In this document: positions 56,601 to 61,949 of the stretch, one piece after another
How the letters are laid out: each line of letters opens with the position of its first letter
Numbering within the stretch: the stretch's first letter is position 1
NCBI GenBank assembly: GCA_018292915.2
Contig: JACVVK020000143.1
Coordinates: 217,001-281,000, forward strand
DNA: 64,000 nucleotides
Reading direction: 5' to 3'
Source: Batillaria attramentaria
Lineage: Eukaryota > Mollusca > Gastropoda > Batillariidae
Notes under the pieces: generated by a model
Seen by the model: only the letters and a program-made list of their open reading frames with translations
What the model was told of the DNA's origin: nothing
Database searches by the model: none
Position numbers and translations under genes: made by a program

Positions 56601-59082
56601 GAGAGTGTGAGAGACAGTGTAGGAGTGAGTGTGAGAGTGAGTGTGGAAATGTGTGTAAGAGAGAGCGTGTGAGAGAGAGTGTGAGAGACAGTGTAGGAGT
56701 GAGTGTGGAAATGTGTGTAAGAGAGAGAGAGCGTGTGAGTGAGTGTGGAAATGTGTGTAAGAGAGAGAGAGTGTGTGAGTGAGTGTGGAAATGTGTGTAA
56801 GAGAGAGAGAGTGTGAGAGTGAGAGTGGAAATGTGTGTAAGAGAGAGAGAGTGTGAGAGTGAGAGTGGAAATGTGTGTAAGAGAGAGAGAGTGTGTGAGT
56901 GAGTGTGGAAATGTGTGTAAGAGAGAGAGAGTGTGAGAGTGAGAGTGGAAATGTGTGTAAGAGAGAGAGAGTGTGAGAGTGAGAGTGGAAATGTGTGTAA
57001 GAGAGAGAGAGTGTGAGAGTGGAAATGTGTGTAAGAGAGAGAGAGTGTGAGAGTGAGAGTGGAAATGTGTGTAAGAGAGAGAGAGTGTGAGAGTGAGAGT
57101 GGAAATGTGTGTAAGAGAGAGAGAGTGTGAGAGTGGAAATGTGTGTAAGAGAGAGAGAGTGTGAGTGTGGAAATGTGTGTAAGAGAGAGAGAGAGTGAGA
57201 GTGGAAATGTGTGTAAGAGAGAGAGAGTGTGAGAGTGAGAGTGGAAATGTGTGTAAGAGAGAGAGAGTGTGAGAGTGAGAGTGGAAATGTGTGTAAGAGA
57301 GAGAGAGTGTGAGAGTGAGAGTGGAAATGTGTGTAAGAGAGAGAGAGTGTAAGAGTGAGAGTGGAAATGTGTGTAAGAGAGGAGAGAGTGTGAGAGTGAG
57401 AGTGGAAATGTGTGTAAGAGAGAGAGAGTGTGAGAGTGAGAGTGGAAATGTGTGTAAGAGAGAGAGAGTGTGAGAGTGAGAGTGGAAATGTGTGTAAGAG
57501 AGAGAGAGTGTGAGAGTGAGAGTGGAAATGTGTGTAAGAGAGAGAGAGTGTGAGAGTGGAAATGTGTGTAAGAGAGAGAGAGTGTGAGAGTGAGAGTGGA
57601 AATGTGTGTAAGAGAGAGAGAGCGTGTGAGAGAGAGTGTGAGAGACAGTGTAGGAGTGAGTGTGAGAGTGAGTGTGGAAATGTGTGTAAGAGAGAGAGAG
57701 CGTGTGAGAGAGAGTGTGAGCATGTAAAGCAATGCTACCTTACCTGAGCCATGGTAGACACTGGGTGAGGGGGGTGCTGCACCTTCTATAGCACTCTTAC
57801 AAAACAGAAAGATGGGGTTTGTATCCTGCAACACACACACACACACACAGAGTGACACACACACACACACACACACAGAGTGACACACACGCACACACAC
57901 ACACTCTGAAGTTCTCCATCTGATGAACTGTGATAAATTCTCATGGATGTTTAAGGGTTTAACGTCCTTTTCCACCACATATATGGGTGATATCAAAGAC
58001 GGGGCAACAGATGTATTTAAAATATCTGACATACATTTAGAAATATTCAACAAAATAGCAGTATCTGTTACTTTTGTTTTCAACTTCTTCCCAGCAAATA
58101 CTACATGTATTTTCAGTATCAAATAGACTGAAGTTGTTATTTTCATATTCAAACTTCCTTATTGTGAATCCCACTTTCTATGTCTTATTGTGAATCCCAC
58201 TTTCTATGTCTTATTGTGAATCCCACTTTCTATGTCTTATTGTGAATCCCACTTTCTATGTCTTATTGTGAATCCCACTTTCTATATGTCTTATTGTGAA
58301 TCCCACTTTCTATGTCTTATTGTGAATCCCACTTTCTATGTCTTATTGTGAATCCCACTTTCTATGTCTTATTGTGAATCCCACTTTCTATGTCTTATTG
58401 TGAATCCCACTTTCTATGTCGTATTGTGAATCCCACTTTCTATGTCAAGCAGGCAACATTAGTTACTTGTATTTGTCATGTTTGTTGTTTATAATCCAGC
58501 TTACCGTGCCAGCGCTGTAGGTGCACACCAGTTTGTCACGAGCGAGAGGTTCACCTCCACTGATCAGCAACACTTGTTTGTCCACGGGCACACGGCACAT
58601 CTTGGCAATGGTTTCCTTCAGACGTGTCACACTGAAAACCATCCCGTCATTAAAACAGCAGAAGATTTTGACAGGCAAAAGGTGCGAGCAGTGACAAAGA
58701 CTGGAAACTAAAACACAACAGCTGTATAGTGTTGTCCCTTAAATGTTGGAGAAATTTGAAATCTCATTTAGTGCAAAGAAACACCAAGGATAATAACAAG
58801 AAGAAGAATATTAATTTCCATGTAAACAATAAGGCACAGTTCAGTGACTATACAAGTACATATCAATTTAACACTTTCTAACAGTGATGCCGTGATGTTC
58901 TCCCAAACCCTGACATTGGATGACAAGACTTAGTCAATATATTGTAACCTGACCAGGTCACATGGTAATAGATATTTTCCCAAACCCTAGCAGTACCACT
59001 AGCTGTCTACTCACGGCTGCATGCTAAGCTCCATGTTGAACTTATACATGGTGCCCGTGTCCACACAGAAAACGAACAACAT
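26927..59082 (-). CDS. RB1CC1: RB1-inducible coiled-coil protein 1 (FIP200), 28 exons, complete
   Basis: Scaffold of the ULK1-ATG13-ATG101 complex that starts autophagosome formation; it also binds cargo receptors. The 28 exons sum to 4458 nt and encode 1485 residues (human: 1594). Order: ubiquitin-like fold (1-75; start MLFVFCVDTGTMYKFN, then LVCTYSAGT); ATG17-like helical domain (about 110-530; GLEDRLYGLDQLM, LPDLCSSHKRQL, EVVRRRLFSQHYMK); disordered linker (530-760) with basic KPRSKRRGK near 710 and an FFAT-like ADFYIEDSMP near 736; coiled coil (760-1370); Claw (about 1380-1485; GDLVLLCLDDRHDQYVVFTV, EYCQARK, FKVPVGTKFYRV). The Claw basic pair that binds receptor FIR motifs (human K1569 and R1573) is kept as K1457 and R1461. 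All phases agree and no stop or frameshift was seen, so the gene looks functional. Introns are full of tandem arrays. Confidence 0.93.
27405..27475 (-). CDS. RB1CC1: RB1CC1 exon 27 (Claw)
   Basis: Reads VEGEPRKNWVLAEITEREYC then QARK. Lys 1457 is the last codon. The donor AAG|GTCGGT is weaker than most here. Confidence 0.9.
27745..29026 (-). repeat. 53-bp array x ~24 containing the exon 26 donor
   Basis: On the minus strand each unit carries TCTGGTAAGTCTTCCTTATA, matching the exon 26 donor CCTG|GTAAGTCTTCC. The array fills most of intron 26 and abuts the exon, giving about 24 near-consensus decoy donors. Confidence 0.93.
29025..29152 (-). CDS. RB1CC1: RB1CC1 exon 26 (Claw beta-strand core)
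   Basis: Acceptor GATGTTGCAG. Reads CYVGDLVLLCLDDRHDQYVV and on to LHFLHSDSVDSLGLKPG, matching human VGDLVLIILDERHDNYVLFT. Confidence 0.93.
29270..29410 (+). repeat. About 47-bp repeat x 3 in intron 25
   Basis: GGAAGAGGGGAAACATGCGA occurs three times in tandem. Confidence 0.8.
29586..29647 (-). CDS. RB1CC1: RB1CC1 exon 25
   Basis: Reads MTMSMTASTRREARDKVSIL, aligned with human SMSSVSSRHSEKIAIRDF just before the Claw. Phase 0 in, phase 2 out; donor TGAG|GTGACT. Confidence 0.85.
29734..29863. mobile_element. Short TTAA-flanked MITE
   Basis: TTAA at 29734-29737 and 29860-29863. Inverted ends ACCTTCGCTGTACATCGCC and GGCGCAACATACGGTGAAG enclose the hairpin GTGGGTGCAAACGCACCCAC. Same family as 24.57-24.77 and 25.1-25.3 kb. 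Confidence 0.7.
30020..30067 (-). CDS. RB1CC1: RB1CC1 exon 24 (coiled coil)
   Basis: Acceptor TTTTGTACAG, donor CTT|GTAAGT. Sixteen codons IANMREQRISELETKL with heptad pattern; phase 0 both ends. Confidence 0.82.
30400..30670 (+). repeat. Short direct repeats flanking exon 23
   Basis: A 25-bp unit CTACATGAACCACGTACCTA occurs about three times (30408-30475). A second repeat, ACAAACATTATCAACCAATA, occurs twice (30555-30670). Confidence 0.75.
30500..30545 (-). CDS. RB1CC1: RB1CC1 exon 23 (46 nt)
   Basis: Acceptor TGCGACAG, donor CAG|GTATGT. Reads GQMEESISRTSDWEQ. Needed to restore phase between exons 22 and 24. Confidence 0.78.
30950..33363 (-). repeat. About 70-80-bp array x ~32 with poly-C (G on transcript) and exon 22 donor
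   Basis: The plus-strand unit is AGTACATGTATCATGGTG, TTTTTGTGTTTAAGTCC, AAATCCCACACTCACC and then a C run of 6-20 bases. Read on the minus strand, GGTGAGTGTGGG is the exon 22 donor, so each unit carries a decoy 5' splice site and a long G run in the RB1CC1 pre-mRNA. Confidence 0.93.
33364..33528 (-). CDS. RB1CC1: RB1CC1 exon 22 (coiled coil)
   Basis: Reads RENRRLEDEVALMQQQLSQY then SNQLHSMATSTAPLSP and on to TPARTAS. Donor CTGG|GTGAGT is shared with the array. Confidence 0.88.
33570..33925 (+). repeat. 37-bp array in intron 21
   Basis: Units of GTCTGGCAGCGAGTCAGCAC plus GTCATGTAAAACCT, with variant TTTGGTAGCGAGCGAGC copies at the left; about ten copies. Confidence 0.9.
34088..34178 (-). CDS. 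RB1CC1: RB1CC1 exon 21
   Basis: Acceptor TTTTCTAG, donor TTAAT|GTAAGT. Reads VSGDELNAGDGNTDSIRKRL then TDVKERELQL. Confidence 0.85.
34345..34438 (-). CDS. RB1CC1: RB1CC1 exon 20 (coiled coil)
   Basis: Acceptor GTGTTATCAG, donor CAAG|GTAAGG. Reads VQFNEAVSRAVQDKDRTIEE then LRNKVKELESQ. Confidence 0.9.
34495..35228 (+). repeat. 26-29-bp array x ~27 in intron 19
   Basis: Unit CAGTGTTCATATGAGAGGCA plus TCAACCA, with a CATGTTAGAGG subtype at the right end. It does not include a splice site. Confidence 0.92.
35352..36882 (-). repeat. 37-bp array x ~40 containing the exon 19 donor
   Basis: The minus-strand unit begins AGAGACAGGTAAGGTGTTGG, the same as the last exon 19 bases and its donor (AGAGACAG|GTAAGG). 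Occasional longer units add CTACCACCCAACCATACATC on the plus strand. This is the largest row of decoy donors in the window. Confidence 0.93.
36879..36998 (-). CDS. RB1CC1: RB1CC1 exon 19 (coiled coil)
   Basis: Acceptor TGTACTACAG, donor GACAG|GTAAGG. Forty codons: ALEDQRSDLERKMEEMIRQH then QKDKDESMASMKTSVMAERQ. Confidence 0.92.
37005..38615 (-). repeat. Composite array (TGTTACAGTAACA units) in intron 18
   Basis: About 100-bp higher-order units built from ACCTGTGTTACAGTAACATA, CAGTAACACCAACATCACC and ACAGTAGATCAACATC. TGTTACTGTAACA is itself palindromic, so the array can form many small hairpins. It starts a few bases upstream of the exon 19 acceptor. Confidence 0.92.
38739..39356 (-). CDS. 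RB1CC1: RB1CC1 exon 18 (coiled coil, 206 codons)
   Basis: Acceptor GTGTATTCAG lies directly after a GT run on the minus strand (CA at 39365-39440). Reads VQQEREVRSEELVRGFVAEK and ends LQVTLQYQQ. Dense heptads; an internal near-repeat LERHQELVAEVERAV / MERHQELVTEAERAV. Confidence 0.93.
39897..40748 (+). repeat. 24-bp array x ~33 in intron 17
   Basis: Unit ACATTTACCAGTCCCTAACA plus GTGT. It is clean at 40310-40740 and increasingly indel-ridden toward 39900. The minus-strand unit has ACTGGTAAATGT, a weak GGTAAAT donor, close to the exon 17 donor at 40759. Confidence 0.92.
40760..41020 (-). CDS. RB1CC1: RB1CC1 exon 17 (coiled coil)
   Basis: Acceptor TGTGTGCAG after a GT run (CA at 41024-41060), donor ACCAG|GTAGGG. 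87 codons: GMLKVSHGIADLNKELQQVR and ends EKRLHQ. Confidence 0.92.
41549..42304 (-). CDS. RB1CC1: RB1CC1 exon 16 (linker plus coiled coil, 252 codons)
   Basis: Begins VNSAAMSTITVSV and is disordered, then KPRSKRRGK near residue 710 (nuclear-localisation-like). An acidic tract with ADFYIEDSMP at 736 aligns in place with the human FFAT region HTFDFETIPHP. The coiled coil starts at VEKTQRVTQLEAEVSALQNK. Ends EELQQ|GTAACG. Confidence 0.92.
42496..42835 (-). CDS. RB1CC1: RB1CC1 exon 15 (disordered linker)
   Basis: Acceptor TTTCTGTCAG, donor TGAG|GTAGGT. Starts IPSETGSPGMASSFQTPL and ends EQFTVPECLSETLTAE. Ser/Thr-rich, poorly conserved in the family. Confidence 0.88.
42866..43029 (+). repeat. 58-bp repeat x 3
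   Basis: Unit CAACGGATGATGGATACAGC plus AATAATAACAAACGAACAC, in intron 14 just upstream of exon 15. Confidence 0.88.
43036..43314. mobile_element. MITE with GGGCCCG inverted ends
   Basis: The left end GGGCCCGTATGTAGAACTCG and the reverse complement of the right end GGGCCCGCATGTAAAAGTCA match in 15 of 20 positions and continue into a GGTTA block. Inner inverted AGGTTA/TAACC tracts. No ORF. A target duplication is not clear. Confidence 0.75.
43612..43905 (+). repeat. Degenerate ~21-bp array in intron 14
   Basis: Repeated CTACCGTACCTCAACATGTG-like units with many substitutions, older than most arrays here. Confidence 0.75.
43911..44033 (+). mobile_element. tRNA-derived SINE fragment
   Basis: B-box-like GAGTTTGAATCC, then GGGGCCAAATATATGTGCTG, GGTGGAAAATGACATTCAAC and ACACCCACCCACCC; same body and tail as the SINE at 54650. 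Confidence 0.75.
44045..44145 (-). CDS. RB1CC1: RB1CC1 exon 14
   Basis: Acceptor TTCTGCTTCAG, donor TTGAG|GTACGC. Reads TEPPKEFDGSLPCISQADVG then AVGQAVPELRHLL, matching human KPRKFDCELPDISLKDLQFL. Confidence 0.92.
44437..45298 (+). repeat. 27-bp array x ~23 followed by 19-bp array x 7 (intron 13)
   Basis: 44437-45062: CAGTCCACACATCCGGGACC plus GGGCAAA, changing to a TCCTGGACCAGACAAACA subtype at the right. 45160-45298: CCCCTCCACCCCAATCCGG. G-rich on the RB1CC1 transcript strand. A C run and CA run follow at 45500-45572. Confidence 0.92.
45615..45673 (-). CDS. RB1CC1: RB1CC1 exon 13
   Basis: Acceptor CTTTTCCAG, donor TTTGCA|GTGAGT. Reads SHFLQKMFTGFRDNVPKFA, matching human SFLRNRLFRGLDSWPPSFC. 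Confidence 0.9.
45680..46368 (-). repeat. 53-bp array x ~13 in intron 12
   Basis: Unit AATATGAAGAGAAATGTTAG, GATCATTACTAACACTGTG and TCATCACATCTAGC. On the minus strand CTAACATTTCTCTTC resembles the exon 13 polypyrimidine tract, so it nearly reaches the acceptor. Confidence 0.92.
46512..46593 (-). CDS. RB1CC1: RB1CC1 exon 12
   Basis: Acceptor TTGCTGCAG, donor ATACG|GTCAGA (weak). Reads WVVEVSQESRRQHKKEMQRR then KSFTRQY. Confidence 0.9.
46599..47175 (-). repeat. 32-bp array x 18 with exon 12 acceptor-like end
   Basis: The minus-strand unit ends TGTGTTGTTTTGCTGCCAG, against the real acceptor GTTGTTTTGCTGCAG|TGG. The real site looks like the terminal unit, less one C. Period 32 leaves all three minus frames open for long stretches (Cys-rich ORFs are artefacts). 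Confidence 0.92.
47602..47880 (-). repeat. 47-bp array x 6 containing the exon 11 donor
   Basis: The plus-strand unit GGTGAGTGACTACTCACC then TTCATGTAGTGCTGGGAAAA duplicates the last ~23 bases of exon 11 (TTTTCCCAGCACTACATGAAG) and its donor GTGAGT. Arms GGTGAGT and ACTCACC make each donor part of a hairpin. Confidence 0.94.
47854..48040 (-). CDS. RB1CC1: RB1CC1 exon 11
   Basis: Acceptor TTGTGTAG, donor ATGAAG|GTGAGT. Reads WVMYVQRTVNSMDNKLWLYH and ends VEVVRRRLFSQHYMK, matching human AVVEVVRRKMFIKHYREW. Confidence 0.95.
48250..48705 (+). repeat. About 39-bp array x 11 in intron 10
   Basis: Unit AAAGAAGCGCTAGATTAACC plus CAGATAATCATCATAGTCT with an AGCAAGAAACTC subtype. AGCGCT is palindromic. 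Adjacent to the exon 10 donor (48712) but the unit does not include it. Confidence 0.9.
48712..48896 (-). CDS. RB1CC1: RB1CC1 exon 10
   Basis: Acceptor CACCCACAG, donor CTCAG|GTAGAC. Reads GFVQNQTRLSDLKDNSILPD then LCSSHKRQLTQMLSNHKKLR, very close to human NLKDASVLPDLCLSHANQL. Confidence 0.95.
49207..49580 (-). repeat. 48-bp array x 8 containing the exon 9 donor
   Basis: Plus-strand unit TTTGAGAGAGCGACAAGTGC, AGTAGTCACCTGTGTTTACT. On the minus strand CAGGTGACTACTGCACTTG matches exon 9 donor CAG|GTGACTA, so each unit has a decoy donor. Confidence 0.93.
49582..49752 (-). CDS. RB1CC1: RB1CC1 exon 9
   Basis: Acceptor GGTTGACAG, donor GCACAG|GTGACT. 57 codons, MNEALEEKVVGEITDATNYT then EVKGLEDRLYGLDQLMSTAR, matching human IKGLEDRLYALDQMIAS. 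Confidence 0.95.
49915..50370 (+). repeat. 20-bp array x ~23 in intron 8
   Basis: Unit GTTCAGTGTGTAGTGTCACG with C/T variants, ending six bases before the exon 8 donor. Confidence 0.92.
50376..50432 (-). CDS. RB1CC1: RB1CC1 exon 8
   Basis: Acceptor TGTGTTCAG, donor ATGCAG|GTGAGG. Nineteen codons DPKNRMEDVINNLHTGTMQ; phase 0 both ends. Confidence 0.9.
50662..50824 (-). CDS. RB1CC1: RB1CC1 exon 7
   Basis: Acceptor ATACTGCAG, donor CACAG|GTGAAC. Reads IPETLVLLEKIPVLTCLEGA and ends QVTLYSWINTQ, matching human VMAKIPLLECLT and SLLDWINVQ. Confidence 0.93.
50825..51290 (-). repeat. 92-bp array x 5 duplicating the exon 7 start
   Basis: Each unit carries, on the minus strand, CATATACTGCAG|GATCCCGG and about 40 further exon 7 bases (GAGACGCTGGTGTTGGTGGA, GAAGATCCCAC), then intron-like sequence with TTGTTGTTGATGTTGAC. 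Confidence 0.94.
51517..51603 (-). CDS. RB1CC1: RB1CC1 exon 6
   Basis: Acceptor GTGTGCAG, donor GCGAAG|GTGGGA. Reads SAFSQRAKLFQKEFCQYIAT then REDILALLR. Confidence 0.9.
51705..51925 (+). repeat. Degenerate ~35-bp array x 6 in intron 5
   Basis: CAACAATACACTCACTTTCC plus GGCATCTTCCCACACA with indels. The reverse strand carries GTGAGTGT-type donor-like strings. Confidence 0.85.
51957..52072 (-). CDS. RB1CC1: RB1CC1 exon 5
   Basis: Acceptor GTGATAG, donor GTCAG|GTGAGT. Reads QIHEIDTEELKACERLVLDQ then HLQQQGWAAVVANLEDLV, matching human DEHLQHQGWAAIMANLEDC. Confidence 0.95.
52073..52520 (-). repeat. 31-bp array x ~10 (plus 53 bp x 2) containing the exon 5 acceptor
   Basis: Minus-strand unit ATACTGTCAGCAAATCCATG repeats the 3' splice site and the first bases of exon 5 (AG|CAAATCCATGAG). 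The copies have CTGTCAG, a better acceptor than the real GTGATAG. Confidence 0.93.
52560..52657 (+). repeat. Direct duplication at the insertion site
   Basis: GTAAATGGCGTTTTCCTGAG occurs twice here (from 52569 and 52637). AGCATTTAATACCACAAGCA occurs here and again at 55323. The element at 52658 inserted into the second copy. Confidence 0.85.
53033..53404 (-). CDS. BED-like zinc-finger protein of the transposon
   Basis: 123 codons from MERKVCDQRVGDAIRKRDKD. The segment FCNLCQKHVHFGSRGFVAIR followed by DHIERPSHQQR has the C-x2-C...H-x5-H spacing of BED/hAT-type DNA-binding fingers. The tail SRKRKRFGPDIRAFFSKKLK has a nuclear-localisation signal. An open frame continues upstream of the Met (KSEWLERKV), so the true start may be earlier. 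It lies within a TIR element and probably binds its ends or is a transposase N-terminal remnant; that is inference. Confidence 0.55.
   Translation of the reverse strand: MERKVCDQRVGDAIRKRDKDDQLEVFCNLCQKHVHFGSRGFVAIRDHIERPSHQQRVAALKGNADNWRPNHFVACLPGTLTSLGVHCQSSGPQLPSMPSSSTSRKRKRFGPDIRAFFSKKLKQ
54215..54620 (+). repeat. Internal direct repeats in the transposon
   Basis: TTTCACCAGCCCTCTAGATC, TTCCAGATTT and GGGAAATCACAAGACAT recur after about 185 bp. GCTGACGTCAAA(C/T)G plus TTAGTTC occurs three times. Confidence 0.8.
54650..54823 (+). mobile_element. tRNA-derived SINE, full head and tail
   Basis: A tRNA-like head with A box TGGCCGAATGG (54662-54672) and B box GAGTTCGAATCC (54704-54715). The body has GGGGCCAAATGTTTGTGCTG, GTGGTGGAAAAGGACG and TTAAACTCCTAAACACCC. 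The acceptor stem does not pair well, so it is not a functional tRNA gene. CT runs lie on both sides. Fragments of the same SINE are at 43911-44033 and 57951-58009. Confidence 0.85.
55367..55452 (-). CDS. RB1CC1: RB1CC1 exon 4
   Basis: Acceptor CTGTACAG, donor GCTATG|GTGAGT. Reads DVDLSSQVEGSLIMPPAFDT then VVQRTHLAM, matching human EESLMMPAVFHTVASRTQLA. Confidence 0.93.
55630..57730 (-). repeat. About 40-bp purine-rich array (2.1 kb) filling intron 3
   Basis: Plus-strand units of GGAAATGTGTGTAAGAGAGA and GAGAGTGTGAGAGTGAGAGT, with longer GAGACAGTGTAGGAGTGAG variants at both ends. The strand is almost pure purine plus T, so the RB1CC1 pre-mRNA has a 2-kb pyrimidine-rich tract. Confidence 0.93.
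57744..57825 (-). CDS. RB1CC1: RB1CC1 exon 3
   Basis: Acceptor GTGTTGCAG after GT runs (CA at 57830-57905), donor GCTCAG|GTAAGG. Reads DTNPIFLFCKSAIEGAAPPS then PSVYHGS, matching human DTNPIFLFNKEMI. Confidence 0.95.
57951..58009 (-). mobile_element. SINE tail fragment
   Basis: On the minus strand GTTGCCCCGTCTTTGATATC, GGTGGAAAAGGACGTTAAAC; same tail as 54740-54810. Confidence 0.75.
58148..58446 (+). repeat. 26-bp array x 11 in intron 2
   Basis: Near-perfect TTATTGTGAATCCCACTTTC plus TATGTC, not overlapping a splice site. Confidence 0.94.
58505..58631 (-). CDS. RB1CC1: RB1CC1 exon 2 (ubiquitin-like domain)
   Basis: Acceptor GGTTTTCAG, donor GGCACG|GTAAGC. Reads VTRLKETIAKMCRVPVDKQV then LLISGGEPLARDKLVCTYSA, matching human HQVLVVNGGECMAADRRVCT. 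Confidence 0.96.
59015..59082 (-). CDS. RB1CC1: RB1CC1 exon 1 (start codon)
   Basis: ATG at 59082-59080 gives MLFVFCVDTGTMYKFNMELS then MQP, in register with human MKLYVFLVNTGTTLTFDTEL, so no upstream start is needed. Donor GCAGCC|GTGAGT, phase 2. Confidence 0.92.
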
Positions 59083-59345
59083 GTTGACAGGTAGAGCGCT
59101 GTACGTCAGGCCTGCCCGCCAAACACAAGCAACTTGTGGCTGTAGACGTTGAACTGCACGCGGTGTACGACACAGACCCTGACTGTAACGCCGCACATTG
59201 ACAGGGTGTGGTGAGGGAACTCGGGGCTGCCACCAACAGCTCAGGGGGCAAAACTCTGTTTACACCCAACTCTCTTCCGCAACCCCTGACACCACCTCAC
59301 ACCGACAGTCTTGTCTGAAGGGAACGTCTTACGCCTGGCACAGTG
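59083..59345 (-). other. RB1CC1 5' flank or UTR
   Basis: GC-richer than the surroundings. No TATA box was identified. The plus strand shows an ORF-like stretch interrupted by one TGA. Confidence 0.3.
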
Positions 59346-59369
59346 AGGGAGGGAGATGAATCATCAAAT

Positions 59370-60192
59370 GATCAGTAATGATCACTCTATCAGATCTATA
59401 CTGCTTCAGTATACTATACCTCACAACATTCCTTATGTCCATACAGTCATATCAGCATTGATAACGCAGTGTACTGTGTCAGTAATGATCACTCTATCAG
59501 ATCTATACTGCTTCAGTATACTATACCTCACAACATTCCTTATGTCCATACAGTCATATCAGCATTGATAACGCAGTGTACTGTGTCAGTAATGATCACT
59601 CTATCAGATCTATACTGCTTCAGTATACTATACCTCACAACATTCCTTATGTCCATACAGTCATATCAGCATTGATAACGCAGTGTGTACTGTGTCAGTA
59701 ATGATCACTCTATCAGATCTATACTGCTTCAGTATACTATACCTCACAACATTCCTTATGTCCATACACTATAATGTTCAGAAAGGGTCAGCTACCCACA
59801 CACCAAGCAAGCCGCATGTTTCCATACACTATACAGTCATATCAGCATTGATAACGCAGTGTACTGTGTCAGTAATGACCACTCTATCAGATCTACACTG
59901 CTTCAGTATACTATACCTCACAACATTCCTTATGTCCATACAGTCATATTAGCATTGATAACGCAGTGTACTGTGTCAGTAATGATCACTCTATCAGATC
60001 TATACTGCTTCAGTATACTATACCTCACAACATTCCTTACGTCCATACAGTCATATTAGCATTGATAACGCAGTGTACTGTGTCAGTAATGATCACTCTA
60101 TCAGATCTACACTGCTTCAGTATACTATACCTCACAACATTCCTTATGTCCATACAGTCATATTAGCATTGATAACGCAGTGTACTGTGTCA
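59370..60192 (+). repeat. 107-bp array x ~7.7 upstream of RB1CC1
   Basis: Units contain GTCAGTAATGATCACTCTAT, CAGATCTATACTGCTTCAG and CATTCCTTATGTCCATACAG. The fourth is interrupted by about 69 bp of unrelated sequence (59770-59835). A GT run lies at 60303-60380. Confidence 0.94.
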
Positions 60193-60301
60193 TGACTATA
60201 CACATCTCATTGTGAAAGTACAACTGAGCAGAAGAGTAAATTCATCTTCTCTCGTTGCTGTGAAATAGTAAGTTGGATGTTAGAGTGGGTGCAGATAGCC
60301 A

Positions 60302-60338
<37 letters not shown>

Positions 60339-60396
60339 ACGGTGTGTGTGTGTGAGACGGTGTGTGTGCGTGTGTGTGCATTAAGCACAGCAAGTC

Positions 60397-61941
60397 CATG
60401 GGTGAAAGATGGCAATTTGAAAATAAGGAAACCTTCTTTTCCCAGGCTGGGGTCCAGGGGGCCGCCTTAGGCCCCGGCGGGGTGCAGGGGAAGAGCCCTG
60501 CTGGGGGGACCAGGGGGGGCAACGCCCCCCCGGAAAAAAACACGAATTTTGCCAAATTTAAGAGCCAATTCTAGGCCTCTCGTGGCACCTGAGAGCATTT
60601 GATAGCTATTCTTATCTACCACATTTTCCCTTCAAATTTCAAACCCTTAGACTCAAGCTATTACAGACCTCTTGTTGCTGTACACAAGTTTATCCAAATA
60701 ATCATTGTGGAGAATCAAACTCTAAAATCCACACATAGAAGACCTGTCAGTTTACTCTCAGAAACTGAGAAAGGTTCAGCATGGTTTAGGAGGGTGCCAA
60801 AGTGTAGTTTTGAATAGACAAAGTGTATCTGTTATACAGTCGGACCCACTGACTTAACAGGATGACACTTTATACAATTTACAGTTTGCAGGTACATATT
60901 TTGATTTCCAAGCACAGGCGTTTCGATATCTGTGTAAAACTACACAGTGTGTTTACCACAAACTGCCTAACACTTACTATGGTGATGAAGTGTCAAAGCC
61001 AGGAGTGCACGCCTGCTTAATTGTTAAGCTAGGGGTGTGCAGGGGAATGCTCCCCAAGATTTGTTTTTACATACACTGAAATCTGTGTGAGTGATTCAGT
61101 TTAAGTGCTTCAGAGGAGGACTGACTGAAACACTTTTTGAGAGGCCAGAAAATTTATAGCCAAAGGTGGAAATCCGACAAAGGCACGGTGGAAGATCCTA
61201 AGCCCTGACTGTTAACTATATGGTTATCTTGATTAGTCCCTCCCCCAAATGAGATCACTAGTATTGATTTTTCGTATTGATTTTCGTCTTAAAATAGACT
61301 TCGGGAAAATCCGGTACTCGCAAGTCAGGTGTGCCACAGCCCGCGCACGATCATCCTAGGCAAATTTTTGGTAACTTAATCGTCGTGTCTGGCCCTAACC
61401 AACGATCCGTAATGCATTTTTCTTTCTGCTGTTTTAGTTTTGCGTAAGAAAACACAACCGGTCAATGCTTTATCGACGCCAGCAAAAAACGAATAGCGAG
61501 AGCCTCTGGGAAAATCCGGTACGCGTACACCCAAGTCGGACGATCATCATACGTGTATTTTTGTAGCTAAAACGTCGCGTCTGCCCCTCAGAAACGATCC
61601 GTATTGTATTTTTCTTTCTGTTGGTTTGATTATTCGATTTTTAAAAATCCAGATGAATGCTTCATCGGCGCGAAGATCGCATGGATGCTAACATTCGTGA
61701 GCTGCAAAACGGCGACCGCGCGCTGGTCGTTGACGCTTCTGATTGGCTGACTGACGAGATCGGACGACAGCCATTGGCCAAACAACCACACGATAATGCC
61801 GAACGGAATTTACCGGGGCGCGGGAAAAGTTGGATCGGAAAAGAAAGGAATTTTTTTTTTTTTTTTGAAAATAAGGATTTCCTTATTTGATGACTTTCAA
61901 AATAAGGAATTCCGCCATGAGGCGGAAAACTTTCACCCATG
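60397..61941. mobile_element. 1.5-kb TIR element with CAAGTC target duplication
   Basis: The left end CATGGGTGAAAG and right end CTTTCACCCATG are perfect inverted repeats. CAAGTC flanks both (60391-60396 and 61942-61947). The inner ends both carry GAAAATAAGGA/TCCTTATTT-type sequence. A GC-rich block lies at 60440-60530. Two diverged ~200-bp direct repeats (about 61303-61490 and 61507-61680) share GGGAAAATCCGGTAC, CGATCATC and AACGATCCGTA. No transposase recognised. Confidence 0.8.
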
Positions 61942-61949
61942 CAAGTCCT

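Noticed and set aside
55567..58152. 861-codon minus-strand ORF of Leu/Ser/Thr/His repeats
   Set aside because: It is the translation of the intron 3 array plus RB1CC1 exon 3. The frame stays open only because the repeat lacks stops.
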